Below, in pieces: positions 46,591 to 55,777 of a DNA stretch of 64,000 bases. The position numbers and the translations under genes were made by a program. This DNA comes from Persicaria tinctoria. Its lineage: Eukaryota; Streptophyta; Magnoliopsida; Caryophyllales; Polygonaceae. The stretch is from assembly GCA_037127255.1 (NCBI GenBank), contig JBANSL010000017.1, positions 46,323,745 through 46,387,744 on the forward strand, read 5' to 3'. The stretch's first letter is position 1. Each line of letters opens with the position of its first letter. The notes beneath the pieces were generated by a model. That model had not been told where the DNA came from. It saw only the letters and a program-made list of their open reading frames with translations, and ran no database searches.

Positions 46591-47157
46591 CAGGAACGGA
46601 GCGAGAAAGTTTTGAGCGGGGGGTCACCACAGTAGTCAACAATAAGATCGAGAAAAAAAATCGTAAAACACAACGTGTTCGATAGTACAAACTATTGTCA
46701 ACCTATGGTTTCGAAAATACTACAAATATATAAAACGAAAATAAGGATAAAAAACGAAAAATAAAGATATAAAATGAAATAAATAAACATTACATTATTA
46801 ACATGTAATAATGTATAATTAGATATAAAAAATTTAAATTTGCGTAACTTCTTACCATATTTTCAAAATAAGTAATATAACCTATGATTTCGAAGCTCTT
46901 GGGATGAATTATAATATGTGAATATCAATTTAAGTAAAATAATAAAGTATTATAATATATTGAAATAAAACTAAAATGATTAATACTGCTGTAATTTTCA
47001 AACATTCATAACTTTTTACTCAAATTTCGGATTAGGGCGTATTATATATTAAAAGAAAGCTATCGACGAGGAGAATACACCTAGGTAATTTTTCAGATGA
47101 GGATTGGGGGGGGGGGGGGGATCACGTGACCCCTAGGACCCCCTAGCTCTGCCTCTG
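46591..47157. mobile_element. hAT-like MITE
   Basis: Ends CAGGAACGGAGCGAG and, in reverse complement, CAGAGGCAGAGCTAG. The flanks AATAATAC and CATAATAC agree in seven of eight bases, as expected for an 8-base hAT duplication that has aged. It contains a poly-G run near 47107-47120 and no coding sequence. Confidence 0.6.
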
Positions 47158-47670
47158 CATAATACCAACATTCATTCAGTATATATATTATTAGTTTGAT
47201 AATTGTGAATAATTACTCATCTAAAAGTGAAAAATTAGTTTAATAATAACTATAATAATTACTCATTTTAAATTTAATACTTATCCATTTGAATATAGAT
47301 ATTTGACAATTTAAATATGAATATTAGACAGTTTAAGTATGAATAAATTATTCTTTAAATGTGAATATCAAGTAAAACAATTTATAAGTGTGTGTTACAA
47401 ATGAATTTGCATATCAGCTTGTCACGTAAAATAATTGAATTGTCATGGAAGATATCATTTTGGAACACCATTTGTTTTGAAAAACTCAAATCGAGGAATG
47501 TATTTTGAAAGGATCAGATTGAGGGAGAGAGATGTGAGGGAGAGTAACCGTTTCTTTTTTTTTTCTATTTTTTTTTCTATTAATTAAATTGTAGCCTTTT
47601 GATTTAGGTGGATCTAATGTCTTAGAATTCTCCCCTCGTTACATGGTAAACAATGTCCTCACTGCAAAAC

Positions 47671-47675
<5 letters not shown>

Positions 47676-47734
<59 letters not shown>
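47676..47734. repeat. (TA)n tract between E1 and E2
   Basis: About 29 TA units, shared by the right border of E1 and the left border of E2. Confidence 0.95.
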
Positions 47735-47738
<4 letters not shown>

Positions 47739-47819
47739 GATGGTTCAAGTAAGAATAAATTGGTCCGATGAGAAGGAAAGAAGCAACCTAATTGGCCGAA
47801 ATAAATCTAAATTTTAAAC

Positions 47820-48180
47820 CCCTCACGCGCTTAGATTTCTCTTCTCCTCAATCTGGCGTGTCACCTTCTTCACCCTCCTCCCTTCTACCACGAGACTAAT
47901 TCGTATGGCGTTGGACTGCAAGCCCTCGCCGACAACCAAGCCATCTCTAGCGCCACGCTCCGGCTTCGATTCCACTCCTCTCGCCGATCATCTTCTGTCC
48001 TCCGGCGTCTTTCGGAAAGGCGGCAGACTTTGAGAGCCTCCGAAAGGATGGACTCCACACCAGGCGTCCGCCGGTGCCGATCGACCAGCCGGCATCGCTC
48101 GCTCTGCGCTCGATTGAATGGTTCTAGAAGATGATATATTGCATCGAAATCAACGCGTAAGATTTGAAATAGATACAACT
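47820..48180. other. GC-rich gene-like tract in E2
   Basis: GC-rich with a minus-strand frame of 97 codons (48178-47885) rich in Arg, Ser and Leu. No known domain is visible. The first 80 bases after the terminus (CCTCACGCGCTTAGATTTCT and following) match the corresponding part of E3. Confidence 0.45.
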
Positions 48181-48439
48181 GTATGTAATTTGTAATATTT
48201 TGAACACAAATTAATTACAGGTTGTCGAATTCACCGATCCATTAACAATGGTGACATGTTGCAGGCCACTGTTTTCTATTTTTCTATTTTTTTTTCTTTT
48301 TTTCTTTTATTTTTTGTCTTTTGATATATCACTTTAACTATATGGTATAAAATGTTGAACCATAAGCTGTAAGAGGTATGAACCACACATAGTAAATTTT
48401 GCGAACCGGTTGAGAAATATAGAAAATAAATAGTATTGG

Positions 48440-48760
48440 TTTATCAAATAAATCGAGGTTGGTTCAGTGACTAAATAGAGGTTGGTTCAGTGACTAAATA
48501 GAGGAACTTAATAGAAGTTGGTTCAATGACTTAATAGAGGTTGGTTCAGTGACTAAATAGATGTTGGTTCGGTGACTAAATAGAGGTTGGTTCATTGACT
48601 AAATAGAGGTTGGTTCAATGAGTAAATAGAGGTTGGTTCAGTGACTAAATAGAGGTTGGCTCAGTGAGTTACTCGAGGTTGGTTCAGGGATAAATATAGG
48701 TTGGTTCAGTTATCGAATAGAGAGTGGTACAGTGATCGAATAGTGGTTCAGTGACTCAAC
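48440..48760. repeat. Array of GAGGTTGGTTCAGTGACTAA units
   Basis: About 12 copies of a 23-24-base unit, GAGGTTGGTTCAGTGACTAA followed by ATA. They vary in single bases. The same unit forms the array at 51010-51210 in E3. Confidence 0.95.
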
Positions 48761-48774
48761 TATAAAAATTTCAC

Positions 48775-49190
48775 TTCTTTATAGCTTCTTTATAGCTTGA
48801 TGAACCACTTCTTGATAACCTGATGAACCACTTCTTATAGACTCATGAACCACTTCTTTATAGATTGATGAACCATTTCTTGATAACTTGATGAACCACT
48901 TCTTTATAGCTTGATGAACCACTTCTTGATAACTTGATGAACCACTTCTTGATAACTTAATGAACCACTTCTTCATAACTTCTTTATAGCTTGATGAACC
49001 ACTTCTTTATAGCTTGATGAACCACTTCTTTATAGCTTGATGAACCACTTCTTGATAACTTGACGAACTACTTCTTTATAGCTTCATGAACCACTTCTTT
49101 TATAACTTGATGAACCACTTCTTGATAACTTGATTAGCCACTTCTTGATAACATCTTTATAGCTTGATGAACCACTTCTTGATAAATATA
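48775..49190. repeat. Array of TTGATGAACCACTTCTTTAT units
   Basis: About 16 copies of a 23-26-base unit, alternating TTGATGAACCACTTCTTTAT and TTGATGAACCACTTCTTGAT. The word TGAACCA is the reverse complement of TGGTTCA in the neighbouring array, so the two arrays face each other. A minus-strand frame here only translates the repeat. Confidence 0.95.
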
Positions 49191-49710
49191 TATTGATAAC
49201 ATCTCTCTTAATGTGTAATTTATAAATTTATATGAAATATGTTAATTATTATAAGAGTAGTGGTTCATCAAGTAAAGAGTAGTGGTTCATCAAATAAATA
49301 GTATTGGTTCATCAAATAAATAGTATTGGTTCATGAACCATTTTATTTTAAATAAAATTAATTAATTAATTAAAAATAAACATTAAAAGAAAATAAAAGA
49401 AGAATGAAAATTTTATAATTATTAAATAGCAGTGGTTCATGAAATAAATTCTAGTGGTTCATCAAATAAAGAGTAGTGGTTCATGAACCATTTTATTTTA
49501 ATATAAATATATTTATTATCATTTTTATTTTAATATTTATTTTGATTTTGATTTTAGTATTAATTATTATTTTTTAGGGCGAAATATATATTAATATATT
49601 AATTAATGTGTAATTAACATATTTAAATGAAAACATATTAATTATAATTAAAGTGGTGACTTTAACTCAAAAAGTACTAGTTTTAATTGATGCCTTTAAT
49701 AATTGAGAAT

Positions 49711-49775
49711 TATTGGGTGGTGCAATGGTTGAAGTAGTGTGGGTTATGTAATGAGGCCCGGGTTTGAATCCTATG
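49711..49775 (+). other. tRNA-like sequence in E2
   Basis: A box-like TGGTGCAATGGTT (49718-49730) and B box GGTTTGAATCC (49761-49771) are separated as in a tRNA gene. The stems are poor and no acceptor stem forms, so this is a tRNA-derived relic and not a tRNA gene. Confidence 0.45.
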
Positions 49776-50149
49776 CAACGCGGGCAACAACTTTTTTATG
49801 CTGCTTGTAGCAACGCGTCCACCACACGCTCGGAGAGGGAAGGGTGTGCGAGTGGGCCTCGCATTTCCGAACTGGGCAGGTGCGGGCAACTAATTTTTTG
49901 CCCGGATTTTTTAAATGATGTGGACCAATCAAAACATTTCTTGGACCAATCAAATTGCTTCTTTCCTTCTCACTGTTGGAGTTGTGTGTACCCGAACCCA
50001 ACCCTATATATATATAAATAGGGGAGGGTTCAAGTGAGAAGAATTTATCCCAGTAGGAAGGAAAGAAGTCCTCTGATTGGCTAAAATAGATCTAAAATTT
50101 TAATCTCTCACGCGCTTTCCATTCTACTCAATCTGGCTTTCTCCTTCTT

Positions 50150-50660
50150 AGCCCTCCTCTTCTGCCTCCCTCCACCATAAGAATCCAGAGCTCGCTTTCG
50201 AAGAATTCAACACGAGCGCCCTAATTCGGAGCGAACTCAACCACCTCGGAATTGATTATCACAGTCGAGAACGGTGATTCCTTAACGGAAGATGCGGCCA
50301 CATACCTTTCTTTCGCCACCTTCAATGAGGAAGACAGCTTCGACCTCCTCTGCACCACCTGTCTCGTCAATGACGGATTCAACCTCTCTAGCTTCCTCCG
50401 CTGCATCCTCAATGAGAAGCTCCGCCTCTTACCCGCCACGCCGCTCCTCGTCCCACATGACTTTTCCGTCAACAACACCGTTGCCAGTGGGAGGGAATTG
50501 AGGAGGACGGCTCCGCGGCTCAAATTAGCAAGGGAATAGAGGAGGTGGGAGATACAGTCGTCGGCGACAGAGACGGAATTTGGGAGACTGATCGGCGATG
50601 GGGAATATATAAGCGTCACAGTGCTAGTGTTCACCGGTGGTGTCGAACGATGGTGGTGAG
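50150..50660. other. GC-rich gene-like tract in E3
   Basis: Open on both strands: a 137-codon frame on the minus strand (50634-50221) and a 95-codon frame on the plus strand (50252-50539). I recognise neither. The position, just inside the left end, is the same as in E0, E2 and E4. It is possibly a captured piece of a host gene. Confidence 0.4.
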
Positions 50661-51009
50661 AGCAACAACTTGAATTGGGTTGGGTGTTGTCCGCTCAAGC
50701 CCTATCTCATCTTGAATATACAGTCGTCCCGATCCACAACTACCCCTATCAGGCTATCAAATATATAATCACGGAAATGGAGGTGCATCATGAGTCTCGA
50801 TTATATAAGGATGAGAGGAATGAAACGAAGAGGACAATGATTTTCAATTTTCAACTCTATTTACCACTTTACTGATATATAATGAAAGATTTTTTTCTCT
50901 TTTATTTCTTATGCATGGATATAATGAAAGCTTTCATTTCATTGATATATAATGAAAAATTTATGATTTTTTTAATAATAACACAAGTTTAGAAAAATAT
51001 ATTACTCAT

Positions 51010-51210
51010 TTTATAAATAGAGATTGGTTCAGTGTCTAAATAGAGGTTGGTTCAGTGACTAAATAGGTTGGTTCAGTGGCTAAATAGAGTTTGTTCAGTG
51101 ACTAAATAGAGGTTAGTTCAGTGACTAAATGAGGTTGGTTCAGTGGCTAAATAGAGGTAGGTTCGGTGGCTAAATAGAGAGAGGTTCAGTGACTAAATAG
51201 AGATTGGTTT
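51010..51210. repeat. Array of GAGGTTGGTTCAGTGACTAA units in E3
   Basis: About nine copies, with more variation than in E2 (GTGGCTAAATAGAG and AGAGAGGTTCAGTGAC variants). Confidence 0.9.
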
Positions 51211-51439
51211 AGTGAACCATTTTATTTTAAAAGAAAATTAATTAATTAGTTAATTAATTAAAAATAAACATTAAAAGAAAGTAAGAGAAGAATGAAAATT
51301 TTATAATTATTAAATAGTAGTGGTTCATGAAATAAATTCTAATGGTTCATCAAATAAAGAGTATTGGTTCATGAAACATTTTATTTTAATATATTTAATC
51401 TCATTTTAAAAAAAATTAAATTATAAAAATGTGAAACTT

Positions 51440-51770
51440 TTTAGGTTCATGAACCACTTCTTTATAGCTTCATGAATCACTTCTTTATAACTTGTGAACC
51501 CTGTGAATCACTACAAATAAAATGGCTGAACCATTGTGAAAAAAGTTGTTGAACCAGTCTGAATAAAATTGCTGAACCACTGTGAATAAAATTGCTGAAC
51601 CGCTGTGAATAAAATTGCTGAACCACTGTGAATAAAATTGATAAACCACTGTGAATAAAATTGTTGAACCACTGTGAATAAAATTGCTGAACCACTCTAA
51701 AAAATATTGCTGAACCACTGTGAAAAAAATTGCCGAACCACTATGAATAAAATTGCTAAACCACTTCTTT
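51440..51770. repeat. Array of TTGCTGAACCACTGTGAATA units
   Basis: About 12 copies of a 24-base unit, TTGCTGAACCACTGTGAATA followed by AAAT. The TGAACCA word is again the reverse complement of TGGTTCA in the array before it. Two overlapping minus-strand frames only translate the repeat. Confidence 0.95.
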
Positions 51771-51981
51771 CAATTTTTTTTCAACAAAACATATACAAAG
51801 TGAGTGTCTATGTGTAGATAAAATTAAATTACACCCAAACATATATTTTTTATATTTTTTTAACAAGTAAAAATGCCAAAAAATGTTTTTAAAAGTTCAT
51901 GTGAACACTTTTACATGTACGTACAATATCTAAATAATTAGTAAGTTGGCGCGTGCAATTAATTAGTGTGTATATGAGAGA

Positions 51982-51983
<2 letters not shown>

Positions 51984-52015
<32 letters not shown>
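51984..52015. repeat. (TA)n tract left of E4
   Basis: About 16 TA units directly before the left inverted end of E4. Confidence 0.9.
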
Positions 52016-52018
<3 letters not shown>

Positions 52019-52239
52019 AGTGGTTCCCTTGTGCACACCCCTTAGAGTGTATCTTGTGCACAACTAATAGCCATTGATCTTAGTAGATCGGATGGCCTAT
52101 ATCCCGCCATGTGTCCGGGTGATTTTTTTTTTTTATAAAAAAACTCATTCTTAAACCAAATCAGGTAGAGTGGAGCGCGTGCAATTGATGGCATAATAAA
52201 AACCCTAAAAATCAGTTCTCCTCTTCGACAACCAGCGCT

Positions 52240-52735
52240 CCATTCTCTCAACCGGTGGCCTCCTGCGATTCAGCGAAGCTGCAACCGTCTTCCACAACCA
52301 GTGCTCCTCTTCCTCAGAATTCGACACCATCTCCGACGACTACGGCGTTTCTTCTAGGCGGAACTGGCAGCAGGAGACGATGTCGGCGATTGCGGCGGCG
52401 AGGGGGTTACATAGGAGCATCGGTGACGATTCCGGCGAGTACGGTGGCGATTGCGGAAAAGAGGGTTACAAAGGAGAAGCGGTGACGATTCCGACGAATA
52501 CGGCAGGGATTGCGACGGTGGGGTGTAGTTGGGTGGGCACTGGGCAGGGGCCGGCCGATCTGCAAAGGCATCAAATTAAATAACATTCTACGATGGGTTG
52601 AATTCTACGATGGGTTGGGTTGGGGTGGGGTGGGGTGGGGTGGGGGGTGGGGGAGGGGTGTGGTTGGGTGGGCAGCGGCTTGGGGTGGGCGGGTGGGTGC
52701 CGGGTGGACGGGTAGGGTTTTCGATATGCATAATT
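52240..52735. other. GC-rich gene-like tract in E4 with G-run cluster
   Basis: Coding-like composition but no recognisable domain. The part 52613-52690 has at least eight runs of three or more G on the plus strand (GGGGTGGGGTGGGGTGGGG and following) and could form a G-quadruplex. The frames over this part are translations of the G-rich repeat. Confidence 0.45.
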
Positions 52736-52864
52736 TTAATTCTTTTATTCATCAAATTATTTAGACGTATGTGTCAAATTTTGGTTACTAGTGGTAATGA
52801 GTTTTTAAATTATTCGGTGAAATCTGTTTTATTATTTGTTAGAATATGGACTCTTTGGTCTGAC

Positions 52865-53300
52865 AACATAAAACAAAACATTATTCAGTGAAATGTGAGA
52901 TATTATTCGGTGAAATGTGAAGCATTATTCGTATAAATTGTAAGTATTATTTAGAGATTTGAGGTTTCTTTAATTGACAAAAAAAAACTAATCATTATTC
53001 AGTAATATGTGATAAATTATTCAGTGGAATTGATAAATTTTGATCAAAATTATATGGAAAAAGATAACATAACATTATTTGGTAGGGTGTGAAACATTAT
53101 TTGATGGAATTGTCAAATTTTTAAAAAAGCAAAATTAGGTGAATATTCAATGGAATGATTGATATTCACTATTAGCTTGATCATCGTGGTGTGTCTTTAG
53201 TCGGTGAAATATATATATTTTTACCCTCTAGTCTACTAAATAAAATATTATTCGGTGGAATGCATACATTATTTAGTGAAATCGTCAAATTTTAAAAATT
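52865..53300. repeat. Loose array of ATTATTCGGTGAAATGTGA units
   Basis: Roughly ten diverged copies of a core ATTATTC(A/G)GTG(A/G)AATGTGA at irregular spacing of 25-60 bases. No coding potential. Confidence 0.65.
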
Positions 53301-53843
53301 GATTTAGATGGCTTAGATATGTACAATTATTGATTTTTATAAAGAACTTCACACTTACAAATATTTTTTTTAAGAAAAAAAAATCCCCTATGCTCCCCAC
53401 ATTATATCTCTTTCTCTCCTTTTTTTTTATCGGAAGCCATGGATTTAGTTCACAACATTTTCTTTTATTTTTTAATTTCTTTTATTTTTTAATTGTGGCA
53501 TGGGTCCCACTAGTCACTACATTTTCTTTCTCTTAGAAGGTAAGTATATTAAAAAAAATATTTCGTACGAAGAAAAAAAAAATTTGACGGATTTGATTTA
53601 TGAGAATTTTGTGTGGGACCCACAAATCAACAACTCCCTTTTCACACCCATCTCACGCGCAGGGAGAGGCGTGTATGTGGTTTTCAGAAATTTGGATGCG
53701 GGTCCCACTTGTTTTTTATTTTAAAAAAAAAAAGAATAATCCCTTTTAATCTCCACCATCCATCCCAATCAATCCAAGGGTCTGCAATTGTGCACAAGGT
53801 ACACCCTAAGCCTTGTGCACAAGTTACCTATTCTCTCTCTCTC

Positions 53844-53894
53844 TATATATATATATATAAAGAGAGAAAGAGAAAGAGAGAGAGAGAGAGAGAG
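53844..53894. repeat. (TA)n and (GA)n tract right of E4
   Basis: A short (TA)n (53844-53858) is followed by a purine (GA)n-rich tract up to 53894. Confidence 0.9.
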
Positions 53895-53991
53895 GATGAG
53901 TTTTTAAATGTAAATGAAGCTTAAGGTATAAATTAGCTTAAACGGTAAATTTTGTCCTTTAGTAGACACAGACATGATTTAAAAAAAACAA

Positions 53992-54380
53992 CACTATAAA
54001 AAAACCAGGAAATAACCACTGGTTTTTTTAGCAACGTCATAGGGTTGTGGCCGAATTCGTGGCTGATAGCTACGAATGTAGCCATGACCTGACATGTCGT
54101 CGCTAAATAGGTGTCGAGTGAAAATTTTCGTGGCTAAGTCTGTGGTTGAGGGTGATGACATAAATTCATGTCCAGAATGTCGTGACTATTAGTATTAGCC
54201 ACGACTTTAGCCCGCGGAAAAATGTCGTGACAGTACCCGTGGCTAAGAAGAAGTGGCAATTGACAATCATGACTTGATTTCGTGGTCAATAACCACGAAT
54301 TTAGCTACTGTTGGAAAGTCCATGGTTGAATTCAACGCTAATATGGCCATGCTTACTATCCGTTTCTATATCCGAATTTG
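53992..54380 (+). mobile_element. CACTA-like left end with subterminal repeats
   Basis: CACTATAAAAAAACCAGG at 53992 is followed by about ten CGTGGCTAA / GTCGTGACTA / AGCCACGA variants, the usual subterminal repeats of CACTA elements. No right end was found within the window. Confidence 0.55.
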
Positions 54381-54499
54381 AGTAATTCTTCACACAAATT
54401 AAAGTAAATAATAATTTTAAAGCTCAATATGTCACCAAAAAACTATTAGAGCCCAAAGGCGGTGAAACCCAATATCAGAGATAGTCAAAAGAGATATTG

Positions 54500-55085
54500 G
54501 GTTTCTACCAAAAATAAATTCTTACTAGAATACTATGGCCATGCCTATTGTCCGTTTCTATAAGATGTTGAATAACATCTTATAATAACTAATAAATTAT
54601 TATTAGTTTCTACCAAAAATAAATTCTTACTAGAATACTATAAGAGTACGTTTTGAGAAAAATTCATATAAATAACGAATAAATGTTTAATAAAACCTTA
54701 TATTGACTAATAAATTCTTATTAGAATACTATTAGAGTATGTTTTCAGGAAATCTGATATAAGTAACGAATAAATGTTTAATAACACCTTATAATACTAA
54801 TAAATTTTTATTAGAATATACTATAAGAGTATGTTTTGAGGAAAACGCGTATAAGTAGCTAATAAGTGTTGAATAAAACTTTATATTACGTAATAAAGTT
54901 GCAGAATACTATAAGTGTTGGATAAAACATTATAGTATTCTAATAAGAATAATATAAGGTTTTAGAATACTATAAGAGAATGTTTTGAAGAAAACTCATA
55001 TAAGTGACTAATAAATGTTGAATAAAACATTATATTAAGTAGTAAATTCTTATTAAAATACTATAAGGTTATGTTTTGAGAAAAA
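54500..55085. repeat. Tandem repeat, unit about 95-110 bases
   Basis: Five to six diverged copies, each containing AATACTATAAGAGTATGTTT, TGAGAAAAACTCATATAAGT and AATAAATGTTGAATAAAAC. There is no coding sequence. It lies between two CACTA left ends and may belong to the first. Confidence 0.8.
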
Positions 55086-55093
55086 CTCATATA

Positions 55094-55777
55094 CACTACA
55101 AAAAAAAATTAAATTTACCACACTATCTAGCTTCGGCAGAGGCTTACCGTGACAATTGATACCCTTTTGCCACGACATTAGCCACTGATGGTAGCTTCGG
55201 CAAGATTGCCGTGGCTACTAGGTCGATTTTGCCACCCCTACTAACAACGGCAGTAGAGTTCCCGTGGCGAAAACGTATTATTTTATTTTTATTATTATTT
55301 TTTTATAAAAAAACCCTAACCCGTTTATATGCCTCCTCACTCACTATCGCTTTCAGATCTAGAAACCCTTCTCGCTCTTCTCTCTCGCCCTCACTCTTCT
55401 TGCATTCCCCTTCTTCTCCTCTTACCTCCCGACGCCGGCAGGAGCTTCGATCCCCATCAACCAGAGTTCGATGTGAAGACGAAGGCCGACGCCCGACCCT
55501 CTCCTCCTCTTGGATTATCGCCAAATCTGAAGCCCAACAATGCTCCTCACCTCCAGATCTGAAAACCCCAAACCCACCACCCTCCATTATTCGTCCCTCT
55601 CCTCCTCTACTTTCATATATGAAAACCCTAGCCTCACTCACCACCACTCCCTCGCCGCCTTCTCTCGTTCACACACCTCTCAAATCTTGACATGAAAGCT
55701 TGAAGCGCCCTTACCTCACTCACCACCGCCTCGCCGCCTCGCTCACAACCACCGCCTCGCCGCCACCATCGCCCTAC
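55094..55777 (+). mobile_element. CACTA left end, broken off by LARD2
   Basis: CACTACAAAAAAAAATTAAA is followed by CTTCGGCAG / TGCCGTGGC / CCACGAC subterminal repeats. A GC-rich, gene-like tract follows (55320-55770) with frames on both strands but no domain I know. The LARD2 LTR begins at 55778. The right end of this CACTA must lie beyond the window if LARD2 inserted into it. Confidence 0.65.

Larger units (their letters stand above)
45170..47675. mobile_element. TA-flanked element E1
   Basis: The left end at 45170-45265 contains CCATGTAACGGAGGGAGAAT, TCTAAGCCATTGGATCC and GGGCTACAATTTAATTGAT. The reverse complement of the right end at 47580-47675 contains CCATGTAACGAGGGGAGAAT, TCTAAGACATTAGATCC and GGCTACAATTTAATTAAT. 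These inverted ends are about 90 bases long. Both sides border (TA)n tracts. Nested inside are a LINE (45318-46441) and a hAT MITE (46591-47157). The remaining interior (47160-47560) is an AT-rich, loosely repetitive tract with no coding content. Confidence 0.75.
47735..50003 (+). mobile_element. TA-flanked element E2
   Basis: The left end reads GAGGATGGTTCAAGTAAGAA, then GAGAAGGAAAGAAGCAACC and AATTGGCC. The reverse complement of the right end reads GGGTTGGGTTCGGGTACACA, then GAGAAGGAAAGAAGCAATTT and ATTGGTCC. Both sides border (TA)n. Inside are a GC-rich tract (47820-48180), two large tandem arrays (48440-49190), further GGTTCAT repeats (49255-49500) and a tRNA-like sequence (49711-49775). 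No transposase. Confidence 0.75.
50021..51983 (+). mobile_element. TA-flanked element E3 (right end unclear)
   Basis: After a short (TA)n (50004-50020) the left end reads GGGGAGGGTTCAAGTGAGAA, then GGAAGGAAAGAAGTCCTC. It continues into CTCACGCGCTTTCC and AATCTGGCTTTCTCCTTC, parallel to E2. It shares the GGTTGGTTCAGTGACTAAAT array with E2. The right side reaches a (TA)n tract at about 51984, but no matching inverted end was found, so it may be truncated. Confidence 0.6.
52016..53843. mobile_element. TA-flanked element E4
   Basis: The left end contains GGTTCCCTTGTGCACACC, CCTTAGAGTGTATCTTGTGC and CACAA. The reverse complement of the right end contains GGTAACTTGTGCACAAGGC, TTAGGGTGTACCTTGTGCAC and AA. 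The ends are thus inverted repeats of about 45 bases with a doubled TTGTGCAC word, and (TA)n lies on both sides. Inside are a GC-rich tract (52240-52735) and a loose array of ATTATTCGGTGAAATGTGA units (52865-53300). The rest, 53300-53760, is T-rich with no gene. Confidence 0.75.

Noticed and set aside
47107..47120. Poly-G run as a functional site
   Set aside because: Homopolymer runs here (also 20761-20778 and 25310-25323) are likely slippage tracts or assembly-sensitive sequence.
48775..49190. CRISPR-like regular repeats
   Set aside because: Units are directly adjacent with no unique spacers, the genome is plant nuclear DNA, and the array lies inside a transposon.
50221..50634. 137-codon minus-strand frame in E3
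   Set aside because: An equally good plus-strand frame overlaps it and no domain is recognised; kept only as a gene-like tract.
51477..51718. Phe/Ser/Gln-repeat frames
   Set aside because: They translate the 24-base tandem array of E3.
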